Of a stretch of DNA of 64,000 nt, positions 13,785 to 25,903 are shown in pieces. Numbering within the stretch: position 1 is the stretch's first letter; each line of letters starts with the position of its first letter. The notes under the pieces are model-generated. The model was not told where the DNA came from. It worked only from the letters and a program-made list of their open reading frames with translations, and did not search any database. This stretch comes from Campylorhamphus procurvoides (Eukaryota > Chordata > Aves > Passeriformes > Dendrocolaptidae). The stretch covers positions 119,865-183,864 of the forward strand of contig WBMV01008320.1 of assembly GCA_013396655.1 (NCBI GenBank). Direction: 5' to 3'. Both the position numbers and the translations under genes were made by a program.

Positions 13785-13925
13785 TTGTCACCAAGAGGGG
13801 AGTCCATGAGATGTCCATTCTGGCAGTTGTCCAGATCATACTAGACAAATCCCTAGCTGGCCCTATCTAGTGTTGCCAGTAGAAGACCTCCAGAGACCTT
13901 TTCAACCAAAAATTCTGTGAAACTG
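13785..13925 (+). mobile_element. Degenerate CR1 LINE 3' end fragment
   Basis: The stretch ending 'gacctccagagaccttttcaaccaaaaattctgtga' (shown in part) follows the order of a CR1 3' end: a GATGACCTCCAGAGGTCCCTTCCAACC-like block, then an ATTCTGTGA-type terminal repeat. It is heavily diverged and lacks the upstream part, so the left limit is approximate. It lies in NUBPL intron 7, in the sense direction. Confidence 0.55.
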
Positions 13926-15123
13926 AGTTAAGAAGGCATCAGTAGGACTGCTTGCTGCAATTTTAATGGTATCAGACAAGTATGTCAATACAAATTTGAA
14001 ATGTAAGCGTCTTTTCTTGCTCTCATTCTTTTCTGAGTGCAGACTGGCTCATGCAGGCCATGTTTTCCTCCAGCACTCCTTTGTCTCTGCACTGTGCTGG
14101 CAGTAACACACTGAAGTGAAGCCACTAAATACTAAATTAGTAGCACTGTTTCACTTGCTAGACTGTCTATAAGTTAAATTAAAAAAGAATTGTTTATCTC
14201 TAGAGCTTCATAGGATAGCATTAAAGAGGTAGCTAGAGGTAAAAGACAGGCCCATCTAGAAGGGGACTAGTGCTAATGGCTTTTGGGACATATATCCTGC
14301 TTTCATAGCAAAACCATTAACAGCACAGTGACAGAATTGAAAGGAGCCCTTTATCCATCAGACAGTACCTTGTAGCTTTTTCCTTAGCACAGGTGTGTCT
14401 CAGCTTCAGTCAGTCAGACGTGACAACCACAGTTACTCACATATCCAGGAGGCAAATTTTTTTGAGAAATCGTTAAATTTAGCATCAAGGCTGTGTGGTG
14501 GTATCTCGTGATCTTCCATGATGTCAAGTTCAGAAAAACTTTAATCTTCTGACATAAAAAACTCAAAGGTTCAGACATGTGCTAGCTCAGCTGTAACATT
14601 ATTACCCTGAAATTCATAATAATCATAGGAGGTTCTCTCTGCTGCCTGTGATTGTGTTGAGTGGTGGAAGGGAGCATATCAACATTGTTGATGAAGAATG
14701 TAATGAATTTTTCCCAGAAAAAGTAGAAGAGGAGGCTTCTAGTGCCTCGGCTTATCCATGACTGGGAGCATATGATAAAAAGCAAGCTATAATTCATACC
14801 CCTTTTCTTAAATACAGTGTTTAGTTGGTTGCATATGTCAGTAGCAAAGCAGGAGGGCCTTTTTCTCGCAGTGTTTTGAGCAGTGAGGTGAAACGTGGCA
14901 TTGGAACAGAAGTTTTTGGTGATGTAGAATTTCATTAAATCATGTACGTAAGGGCAGTAAAATTATGAAATTGAAGAGCTGTGACTTTTTCTTTGTGGAT
15001 TACGTTGTTTGTTATTTTTAAAGTGCAGTGGCTATTGATAATTTCTGTTTACTACAGTGAACTTAAATGCCCTGATTTAACAGAGAAAAGGTCATTAAAA
15101 GGTTGTCGTGCCCTTTCCCTGCA

Positions 15124-15153
15124 GAACTCTACTCTGCTGAACTCTACTCTGCC
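15124..15153. repeat. 15-bp tandem duplication
   Basis: The unit gaactctactctgcy occurs twice in tandem (15124-15138 and 15139-15153), differing only at the last base. It is a minor intronic repeat. Confidence 0.85.
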
Positions 15154-18100
15154 TTCAGGAGTGTAGTTGTGGTGTTGCACTGGGTCCTCTGGGACAGGGA
15201 GGTGAGGGAAGTTACTTTAATCCTGTATTTCTTCTAAATTTTGCTGACATATGATTTTGAAAGGTCACAAGATCTTTCTAAATGATACACTACATCACCA
15301 AATGGAAAATTTAATTTTTTTTCATAATACATCTTCGTAGAATGCAATAGATATAAACTGTGGGAACCTGCTAGCTCTGTGGGTCTCTTGATAGAGCAAA
15401 GGGAGTATGGCCTTGGCTAGATTCTGTGTGCTCGTAAAGATAAGCACCTGCAGAGGCTGTGAGAACTCAGAAGACAAGTACAGAGACAGTAGCTTGTAGC
15501 CTATAGCCAGTGAGTGATTGTTTAGGTATGTAAGCACCAGTAATGTTAATGCACGTACACTTTGAGAATACTATAATTGTAGAAACTCCATTAATAAAGT
15601 GAGCTTTGTAGTTAATCCATATTGGATCGTCTGCACTGCTCCAGAAGCCCGCCTCCAACAATAAACAAAAACAAAACAAAGTTTAAAAAAGCTGGATTTT
15701 CTTGCTGAATACAACAATGTCCTCATTTTCATGAAGATGTTCAGTTCACCTTATTACTTTGTCAGTCCTAACTTCATAAAATTAGGAATGATAGCATCAC
15801 TTTACGTTTGTCTTTCCTGTTAGTTTTGTTGAGCATGCTGAAGTTGACTCTTGCAGTTTAAAAAAAAAAATGTATTTTGCTTGTGATGGAGACAAACACT
15901 GCAGACAAGAAGGGGTAAGATTTTGATTCCCTGTGTTCTTACTGGCTAAATGAATTTGTGACTTACGAAGAATTTTCTCTGTTATTATGGCTATTTTTCA
16001 CACTCTTTGAAAGGACTTCTTTATGTATATTACAGCTTGAACTGTGCTTTCTTCTTTTGTTCTTGCTGCTTGGTTTCTGTCTCTTTGACAGTCCTTAGGG
16101 TTGTTTGGCATGCTTTTGTTTTCTTCAACCTTGTTCCTTTCAGGAGTATGGAAGATAGTGTTACAGATCTTGATGATCATGTCTTTGGAGCAGTCTGTAG
16201 AATTCTTCTGGTTTGGGAACTTCATCTTAATTTGCAATTCATATTTTCTAAAGCCCTGTTTTGTCTTTTACTTTGTTACGGAAAGTATTTGGTGTTGTGC
16301 CATTCTGTTCCCTCTCCAGTTTTCTTGTTCTTTCTTTGTCCTTTGAAGATGCCTTGGACAGTCATGGTATTAGTGGAATAATTTCTCTGTTTTTCCTCAG
16401 AGACAACATATATATCTTAGTTAAGTAAATTTTGAAGGACATTATTTAATTTGCATGAAAGTTATTCTTTGATTTGCATGCATGCATATGTGAGATACAG
16501 TATTTGCATTATGGTTTCTTCATTATTAATCTGTGGCTTCCTAGGGATAGGCAGTGTAGAATATTTTTATTTTGCCTCTAAACAAATTTACAAAACCTGC
16601 ACACGTATTTTTTTGCCAGCCACTTAGAGATTTTTCTGTGAGTGTGAGAAAGAGCACTGGTAAAGATGTTTCATTTGGGGTCGGTATTTCCAGTGGGGCA
16701 TTCTGACTATAAGAGAGGGACTGATAGGATGTGTGAAATGGTATTGGGTTTTAATTTTACAAGACTTCCTTTTATTCTGCATCATAGGTCCCATAGCTTT
16801 CTTGAGTCAAAAAGAGGATAGAGCAATACCTAATGGGTAAAAACAACAGAACGAGATATGTCTTGTAATTCCAGTTGTCTTTAAAGAGAATATCAGCCTC
16901 ACACAACTTTGTTTGGAGTGACAGTTTTGTGGGGGCACTTTTCCTTCCTTAAAAGAAGATGGAAAAGGAAACCACTGGGAGTTTTGCTTTTGGTTTTATT
17001 AATCTTAGTCACCTTACAAGGATATGTGTCTTATTTAGCATATTATTCTTTAATCATCTGTAACTTTGCTCATGTTGCAGTTGTTCTTCAACAAACTAGC
17101 AGGTGAGAAACGATACAATAGCTTGAAAATGTGATACATGCTTCTGCACAACCACCACTGCTGTCCTGAGATGCCAGTTTGCTTTGCAAATCGAAATCTG
17201 GGGTCAATATGGAGACAAAGGCTTTGTTAATGTCCATTGTTACTTAATTTGCATTTAGTGCTACTTTGTTCTTCAGTGGCATGTTTTGCATGAACAAAAC
17301 TCACATAAGCGGGTTCTTTATCAGGTATGGAACATTCATGCTTGGAAAAGTTAGATTTTTTCAGCTTTTAAAACATTTTAAAAACAGAGGGTTTCAGATG
17401 ATAGTATGATGTTTTATATAAAGGTATAGTGTGAACTAATGATACTGTGAAGAATAAGCCTTATTAAATTGAGGAATCTAAGTGTGTGCATTTGTTTGGT
17501 TGTTTAGATAAAGGATCCATAAATAAAATTAGTAAATATTACTCCCTAAAGACTCTCCCTTCAGAGTGTGAGGATTGTGTGTTCAGGAGGGAGTCTCAGA
17601 GCCCTTCACAAGTGTTCCTGCCTCCTGGGGAAACTGCACTGTGGGGCCTGTTACATGAATTAGGCTGTCCACTTTGTTGGTGAAGAGCTGCAGCTTGACA
17701 GCTCTAGAGACTGACATTGTCACAACTGACAGGACCAACTCCAGGTTAATACTGGAATTGTTTCATTTGCTAAAGTTTGTCATATCACTCTCTTCTTTGG
17801 ATATTGAGAGGCCATAGCAGTGAAAACCATTAGAAGTATACACCTGTCCAGTGGGAAGCTGACTGAGACAACTAAATAGTTTCACATCTTACTGAGCAAT
17901 CTTTTAATAAATACATTAGTGAGTGTTGAACTGAACTGTGCATATAGAGGAGACCTAAAGGTTTCAGGGTTATTTCAGTGCTCTTAATTTTCCCACTTTT
18001 TCGAACTTGTATTATTATAATCTTATAACAGTAAACTCTAAAAAGGCTGTTAATCAGAAAGGTAATCAAGCAAAGTGAATGCTTTTTTTATGTTTCTCTC

Positions 18101-21100
18101 GAGTTCTATAAAAGCAGAAGCATCTCCATTGCTAGTCATATAGGGGATTGCTTTAGTCAGCTTTCAGATTTAAAATCAACACAACACAGAGTTCCTACCA
18201 TCTTTTTATTGCCCCATCCTATAAACGGTGTCATCTTTCTGAATGTTTTCATCTTTCAGCAGTATGTAGATCTGAATGTCTTTCCTAGGTGAGGCTGAAA
18301 TATTTATTAGAAGAGTTTTTGTTACTTCAAATATGAATTTTCAAGGAATTGTAATTAATAGAATTTCTTTGTATGACTGTTTTGATAGATAATTTTAAAT
18401 AAAACCCCGTATTTTTGTCTCTACTGATTAAACATTAGAAGTCATATTTCTGTTTAAGTATGTACATTGAACAGGAAAGAGCAGAGGGGTGCCACCCATT
18501 TGAAGACATTTGGCATTTTAAAACTCCTAATGTAATGTGATGCACCAAACTGGTGAACCTATTTACTCATATTTATGTCAGTGTCACACAGATCATGTGT
18601 TGCCTTGTGTACAGCTATTTTATAGTAGTGTGTGTGCACTCAAGAGGAACTAGATTCTTCCTCAACATATAATAATGTGCAAGAACAGGGAGTTCCAGGT
18701 GATGAGGAGACTAGCTTTTCAGAAATGAACATTAAAAACAGTAAAATGAGAATTTCAAATCAGCTTTAAAAAACTCCAAATGTTTATGTTTTATAAAACA
18801 GTGTGGAATTTAGCATGAAAAAGAATTGTGATTTGGGTAAAAGCGTCTTTTTAAATAATCTGAAATTGCAAGCTGAGTAGGTATGGTGCTGATCTCTTGT
18901 CTTTGCCAAAGAGAAATGATCAAAGGAAGCCCAGTGCTGCAGTACAAGTTGTATGTAGCATACAGTTTAAGATTAGAGGTGTATCTCTATTCTGTCATTG
19001 CTCTTTGTGTGTTTGTTTGCCCCTTGTTGTGTATCTCTGATGCAAACCACAGTTGCAAGGCATCTGATCTTCTTTCCTTATAGTTTAACAGTAATAGATA
19101 ATTGTTTTCTCCATTCCTGAGCTTGCTTTCTTCTTCCGTGCTGAAGGTACATAATTAGTTTCTGCAGTAAATTTTTGAAGTTATTTTATGGGAGCCATCT
19201 GGGTAATAGTAAAATTTATTTGATTTATGTGATCTAATTTTGAATGGCAAATATTTTTGATACCAGATTTTGATGTAGATTTACTCTTTGTCTTCGGCTG
19301 TATTTTGGTATTTTAAATAGCTGCAGGAAAGGAAAGGCTTGGAGGTTTAGGATAGATTGAAAAACAAAGAAGACCTTTGTCACACTAGTGGGGATTTTAA
19401 AACAGTTCTTTGTATTCATCCAAATATAATTTACATGCTGAAATAGTTTGCTTCTATTGTCAAAATAAATGTAGTTCACAAGTGCAAATTATCGTCAGGG
19501 TTATCGTAGCTTTGGACACTCCTGATAGTTCATTATGAACTGCCAGACTCAATAGACTTGGAAAACTTAATTTAGAGACCGAAATACAGGATGAGTTTAC
19601 ACATTAATGCCTCACACTCTTTCAATATAAATTTAAATTTAGCTCTTGGAGATTGACATGACACACACTGTCTGTGGAAGCTTAAGTGATAGTATATTCA
19701 GTGCAAGTTCTTTAAATTTTATTATTCCTGAAAAATAGTTTCCAGGTATTGAGGAAGAAAGCTGTGAAGTATGGAGGCTTTGGAAACTGGGGCTCTCTGA
19801 GGTCTGGCAACAGTGGCTAAGTGTATGTTAAGTATTAGATGAGCTGCGATTGCCTTGGGGTTTTTTTAGAGAAATCATTCTAAACAGGGAGAACAAATGA
19901 GCCTAGTGTTCAGCTGACAGTTCCTAAACCTGAGAGAAATTCCTATGAATAATGCTACTGCATTATCTATTCTAGCTATTTCTTCTAAAAAAAAGTAAAT
20001 GTTCAAATCTGCTCCTTACCATCCCTAGCTCGAGGGAAAAAAGGTAAAGAACAGAATGGTTTGGGGAGCTGATTGAAGTAGTTTCACTCTTGTCTTTTTT
20101 TTCTGCAGTAGAATTAGTCTTTTACACAGTTCTCCTCTTTGGATCAGGCCCTCTCATTTAAAAAAAATCATGTTCATTTGTCAGAGAAACTGTTTGGACT
20201 TTGCTCTTGCCTAGTACAATCCTCAAAATAATCTGGACATGATTGGTAGACGCCTTTGAAAACAGGAGGTGGAATGGAGTAGAACAGAAAAAAGCTAATT
20301 CAGGTGGCTGAGGAAAAGTGTAAAGTGGCAGTGTCTGTGAAGGAGTAGCTTTTTATTTTATGCCTGTACTTTGAAGGTAGTGTTTGTTCACAGATGTTAT
20401 TACAAATGGTTTCAGTAAATGTAATGTAAATGTTTTCACTTCACTAAATAAATATTTCATGGTAACTTACATTAGTGTGGCATATATATACAGTTTACCA
20501 TGACCAAAACCAAACATTTTTGCGCAGTGGGAGTTGTCTTACCACATCTTTTTGCATGTGATGTAGTGTGAAATAGGTAATGCTTACCCATCAGTTTAGG
20601 TGAGGGCAGTTTAGCTTTAGGACAACCTCTTTATCCAGCTTGTGATATTCTTCTTTCACTGGCAGCTCCACTTAACAGGAGAAAGAATCTTGCTCTAAGA
20701 TTTCTGTTCACTTTTCATGGGCAAGTCAATAGTGATGTCCTGATCTCCAACTGCTTCCTAGTTCTTGGGCAGAAGAGGATGTGTGGCTGTTGGAAAAATA
20801 CACTGTCTGGACAGTTGTTCACTGACTTCAAGAAAAAAGTAGCACTCAGGCTGGAAGTGTAACACAGCCAGGATCTAGCCTTTGGGACAGTTCTGAGCTG
20901 TATTATGAGTTTGAAGCGAGGACCTGTAATGGAAAATCACACTAGTGTTTAGTTTTTTTTTTTTAAATTGCTAATTGTAATGAGATGTCACACACGAAAG
21001 CTAAAGGAACTTCTTTACAAGGTTTATTGAAGGTGGTGAACAGTTTTCTAATGTTAGTTTATCTGTTATCATTGCAAGTTGAAATTATAGCAAAGATGAC

Positions 21101-21984
21101 TTTGTTCTTAAAAGATGTCTTTCTGCATCTTCAGGTGCAAACTGTATCTGTAATTGCAAGCACATTTTACTTATGACGTAAAAAGAAATTTAACAGAAGG
21201 TCAGAGGGACTCTGAAGAGATCCACAGTAGAGATGATTCAGATTACCCAGGCTATTTATAACTGGAAAGACTCACCTAGAAGTTTGAAATTAATGCAGTG
21301 GAAAAGGTGGCAAGAGCTACAAAAAGTGCATGAATGATGTGGTCAGGTCACGCAATCTACAGCTGCACTGAGGCCAGCATATGGTTTCTTGCCAAGAGAA
21401 ACAGTGCCTACTAGTCAGCAGATCTCATTATTCTGTGTCTTTATTCTCCAGAACTCTTTGTCAGTCTTCCTGGTCAGTTACACTTCACTCTACATCACAT
21501 CTCTCTGGATGAGAGGCACCTAACCTGGTTCTGAAGTCTGTCTGTGAAGACAGTGGAGGGAAGAAAGAATGTATTACAGGGGTCCTTTTCATCCTCAGGT
21601 AGACCTTTTACACTGCTGCTTATCAGCTGCTTTTTAGACCTCTGGTTTTTGCTTGGGTACAAATTGGGTACAATCTAAAGCTTGGTGAGATTTCACCGTA
21701 CACTTTGTAACTCAGAGCATCCCATGCAAACTTTTTTGATGCAGTGAATATAAGTGATATTTTCTATACACAGGAATTATAGGCTGTTTAGTGCTTGTAA
21801 TTTCCTGAACACCAGTCAACCCTAAGGGTGAGTACCAGTGTGCTGTGTAGGTACAGCTTTCTTTTACTGAAGACTAAGGATCTGGGATTGAAGAAGAAAG
21901 GAAAACATCAGTATTACAGGTGCTGTTAGTTCTGCCTCTGTATGTGTCCTGAGGATTAAAAATACAGTTAACATAGTTTTTTGC

Positions 21985-22470
21985 ATTCTCACCTGGAGTG
22001 CTGTGTCCAGTTTTGGACTCCTCAGTACAAAAGAGCCATGTAGCTGCTGGAGCTAGACCAGCAAATGGCTGTGAAGAAGAGTAGGGTACTGGGGCATGTC
22101 ACTTATGAGGGAGCTGGGCCTTTTTAGACTGGAGAAGACTGAGAGGGTATCTTATCAATGTATATAGAATCTGAAGGGAGGGTGTCAATAGGAAGAAGCC
22201 AGGCTCATCTTGGTGGTGCTGAGGAATAGGAAGAGAGGCAATGAACAGAAACTGATGTACAGGAAGTTCCACCTGAGCATGAGAAAGAACTTCTTTACTG
22301 TGTGGGTGACTGAGCACTGGAACAGGTTGCCCAGTGAGACTGTGGAGTCTTTATCACTGGAGATACGCAAAAGCCATCTGAACAGAATTCTTAGTAACAT
22401 GCTCTAAGAGAGGTTGGACTGGATGACCTACTGTGGTCCCTTCCAGCCTTACCCATTCACTGATTCTGTG
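21985..22470 (+). mobile_element. CR1 LINE 3' end, sense orientation in NUBPL intron 7
   Basis: The sequence follows the order of an avian CR1 3' region: tggagtgctgtgtccagttt, then ggactcctcagtacaa, later gttccacctgagcatgag, aagaacttctttactgtg, gagcactggaacaggttgcc, gaggttggactggatgacc, and a final gtcccttccagcc with gattctgtg. This is the truncated 3' end left by target-primed reverse transcription. The reverse transcriptase and endonuclease regions are absent. Conceptual peptides across it are not genes. The part from 22148 onward is repeated after the n at 22507. Confidence 0.85.
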
Positions 22471-22866
22471 TGATTTGGTGAACATGCGTCAGCTTTTTGT
22501 CAACTGNTATCTTATCAATGTATATAGAATCTGAAGGGAGGGTGTCAATAGGAAGAAGCCAGGCTCATCTTGGTGGTGCTGAGGAATAGGAAGAGAGGCA
22601 ATGAACAGAAACTGATGTACAGGAAGTTCCACCTGAGCATGAGAAAGAACTTCTTTACTGTGTGGGTGACTGAGCACTGGAACAGGTTGCCCAGTGAGAC
22701 TGTGGAGTCTTTATCACTGGAGATACGCAAAAGCCATCTGAACAGAATTCTTAGTAACATGCTCTAAGAGAGGTTGGACTGGATGACCTACTGTGGTCCC
22801 TTCCAGCCTTACCCATTCACTGATTCTGTGTGATTTGGTGAACATGCGTCAGCTTTTTGTCAACTG
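22148..22866. repeat. 359-bp apparent tandem duplication split by a single n (probable assembly artefact)
   Basis: Positions 22148-22506 and 22508-22866 are the same 359-bp sequence, from tatcttatcaatg to tttttgtcaactg. I saw no mismatch between them. They are separated only by the n at 22507, and the repeat boundary coincides with the n. Unique sequence continues on each outer side. This is what results when two overlapping contig ends are placed next to each other without being merged. The second CR1 copy at 22508-22830 should not be counted as an independent insertion. Confidence 0.9.
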
Positions 22867-25817
22867 AAATACAGTGAAATTACAAAAATAAATGGAATGC
22901 ATGAATAAGTAGATAATTCAGTTAAAATATGTGTGCTCTACTTAGATATCCTTAGTATGTTCACGGGACAGAAATTACTCTTCTGCACACAACTGCAAAC
23001 ACGGAATTTGTGGTATGTTTTAATGTGCAATGTGATAGCATTATAGATTCTGCAACTTCTCCATTCAATTTGTCAGCCTTAGTTTGTCTCATTCAGACAG
23101 ACTTGTGTAAACATTGCACATATTACTTTGAGGCATACTATGTACACAGATTCAGATTCCATTACTTTATTGGTAAAAACAACTTTACTGTTTGGTAGTC
23201 CTGTTAACTGTGTAGAGTCAAGATAGCAGGGAAAGTGTGGGCTGTGTTCTTTCTTGCTTATCATTTAAATCACTTTCTGAATTAAACATATGCAAACTTA
23301 TTCAGGGAGGGGAGCACTGTGAAAAGTCTTATTTGACATGTTCAGTTGCTAGCAAAGGAAATAATGCTTCAAATAATTTGAATTCTTGAACTTCAGGTTG
23401 GATTTGCTGGACTAGCAGTTGTACCATAGAAGGGAAAAAGATACTTATTTTTACAGGGTGTTGGTATAAGTCAGTACAAGCTGGCTGTGAATAAATTTTG
23501 TCTGTAATCCAACTCAGAGTGAAAAGTAGGAGAGAAATATGTATTACACCCTCAACAGCAGCTTCTTGAGCATGTTGGCTTTCATTTGTGGAAGAAACCG
23601 TGCAAATTGGCCATGAGCATAGTTTTAACTCATTTATTTCAGAAGCCAGAGGTTTTTTATACAGAGAGTTGGTATTTTTGGCAGCCCAAATGCTGCAATG
23701 TGCCACTGGGTCATTTTGGCACTTTTGCTTTTTCACTTTAGATGAGAATTTGTTAGTCAAAAATAACTCTCAGTTAAGATGCTTGTGGTTCTAGTGGGTG
23801 TTTTTGTTGCCAATTATTAGATTCTTAAATAAAGGAATAATGCACCAGAAAATGTAGGCTTCAGTCTTGTTGACTAGATATTAGCTTGTATGTGGAGATC
23901 CAGGGAATGCTGAGCCAGCATCCTGAGAGAAGAGTGTGAATAAAAGTGTGAAGCAACCAACATGGGTGTATATACATAATGCACAAATTTCCAATTTTGT
24001 TTGAAAAAAGCTATAATAAGTATTTTTTTCAAGTATTGAAAGATCATTGTTTTACAAATATGCAGAAAACTCAAGGACATTGAGTCTAAATTATTTATTT
24101 GTGGCCTGTGCTTCTGCGCAAAGGTGTATTCATTTTGTGGAATTAACTGTACGTTTCAATGTTGGCTGAAAAGTGTAACCCTGCATTTAGTGAAATGAGG
24201 AGCTAAGGTGACTTGGATGTAACCAAATGGCTTTCACATTATTCTCTGTGATGCTATTGGAAGCAGGTTGTCTTGGCAAAACCAGCAAATTATTTCGATG
24301 TCAGAGTTTTAGCAGACAATAGGGAAATTGCATTTGCTGGTACATTACATATGCTGTTCAGTTTTTGGACTTGTTCATAATACTGTGTAAGGCAGAGATT
24401 GGCAGCTTTTCAGAAGTGAGGTGCCAGATTGTATTTTTCTTTCACATATTAGAGGTTAAGAACGCTGGTGGAAAACATTCAAAGGCACTGTCAGGTGGTG
24501 GTTGGAAGCGGCTGGCTGTCAGGCAGGCAGGATGCCACCTGGCAGTAGGCGAATGGTGGGAGGGACAGGGCTCCCTGTCCCAGTGCTGCCAGAGCCAGGA
24601 GTGCTCTCAGAATGGCAGGACTTCTGATGCTCTGCCCCCTGCCAGCGTTGTCAGCCAGGGTTGCACGCCTCTGGGTATCTACCCACCTGTTCCTTTGCTG
24701 TGTACACTGAGATTGGAAACTGCAGCCCCAGTAGGAAACTCTGTCTCAAGCATCTAAAATTCTCTGTTGTAAATTGCTGTTAGTGTGAAGTTTGGCATAA
24801 GTTTCTTGTGCATGGTTGGCTTAATGTCACTCTACATTTTTATGTAACAGATACTTCTGACCCTAGATGGTCACAGGGAAAACAAAGCTAATCAGTTGGA
24901 CAGTAATGTCCTCTTGTATGTTACATTTTTCTGAAATAGGGACGATCATGAATGGGTTTTTTGTTGCAAGTTTTGAGGAGATAATATTTGAGACCCCTGA
25001 GCATATGGAAAAGGATGCTCTTTGTGAAGTTAGACTATTCTAATGTCTCTATTGGTTTTGCAGGCTGTATTAGTCAAGGAGTAATACAATAATACAGTAT
25101 ATAATAGTAACCTGTAGGTTTACTTTACGTTAGAGTCTAACCTTTGACAAAGAGCTCTAGCTGTTTTATATGCTTAATAACTCTTGCAGGTACTAATTAT
25201 GTGGTAACCTGGAGCCATGTCTGAACAGCGAGCAACTGCCCTTTATTCAAACCTAGCACAAGTGTGCATGAGTTGACCTCTTTGCGGTATCATTTCTACA
25301 AACACACTAGTGCTGTGCCTGTGTGACATGTCTCGAGACTGTGCCTGTCAATGCTTGGATGAGAAAGCGTAGCAAGTCCTGAAGGCAACAGTCTGATTAC
25401 TGAGCAGCTGCCTCTTGATTTTAGGATAAGGCTTATTGTTAAATTAAAAGCTTTTATGAGACAGTTACTGTGTAGATATTCCCAGAGTACCACCTCTGCA
25501 ATCTGTCAGCATGTGGACCATGTTGTCTTCTATTCATGGTCATATGACACTAGATAATTTTTCTCATTTAGAAAATATAAATGGTTTCTACATAGAAAAA
25601 GTTATGATGGAAATATCTAAATTGTTTTCTTAACTTCATATCGTATCTCAGTTATTTTGGTCATTGCATAATAAAAAAACCTGGCATGATTTTCTTCCTT
25701 AAAAGTGTATAAATGTGTGACTACTTTGAAGTAGTGGTGTGTAGTAAATAATCAAAATATTTAGCAGTATAATTGATAATACATATTTTAATGGGATTTC
25801 ATGTTTTCTTTTCCTAG

Positions 25818-25903
25818 GAGCTGTCATCGTCTCCACTCCACAAGATGTGGCTTTACTGGATGCACACAAAGGAGCTGAAATGTTTAGAAAAGTCCATGTA
25901 CCT
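25818..25903 (+). CDS. NUBPL: NUBPL coding exon equivalent to human exon 8
   Basis: This 86-nt exon completes the split glycine codon (G|GA) and encodes [20 protein letters not shown] followed by MFRKVHVP, ending in phase 0. The segment VSTPQD-ALxDAxKGxxMF is typical of Mrp/NBP35/NUBPL ATPases: a core beta strand, then the helix after the PQ(D/E) loop. The acceptor is TTTTCTTTTCCTAG just before 25818 and the donor is GTAAGG at 25904. The boundary falls at codon 231 on human numbering, the same place as the known human splice variant c.693+1G>A, so the exon structure is conserved. The flanking introns are about 12.8 kb (inflated by an assembly duplication) and 5.0 kb. Confidence 0.96.

Larger units (their letters stand above)
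13062..25817 (+). other. NUBPL intron 7
   Basis: The intron is 12,756 bp as assembled, with donor GTATGT and acceptor TTTTCTTTTCCTAG. It contains a CR1 relic near 13.8 kb, a 15-bp tandem duplication at 15124-15153, a CR1 3' end at about 21,985-22,470, and a 359-bp apparent tandem copy that looks like an assembly artefact. If the copy is removed the intron is about 12.4 kb. The remaining sequence shows no gene that I recognise. Confidence 0.85.

Noticed and set aside
16007..16381. 124-codon open frame in NUBPL intron 7
   Set aside because: The T-rich sequence gives a Phe/Leu/Val-rich peptide with no recognisable domain, and there is no splice or promoter support.
22210..22767. Two identical 65-codon frames that look like a duplicated small gene
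   Set aside because: They fall in the CR1 LINE 3' region, and the second copy is the unmerged contig overlap.
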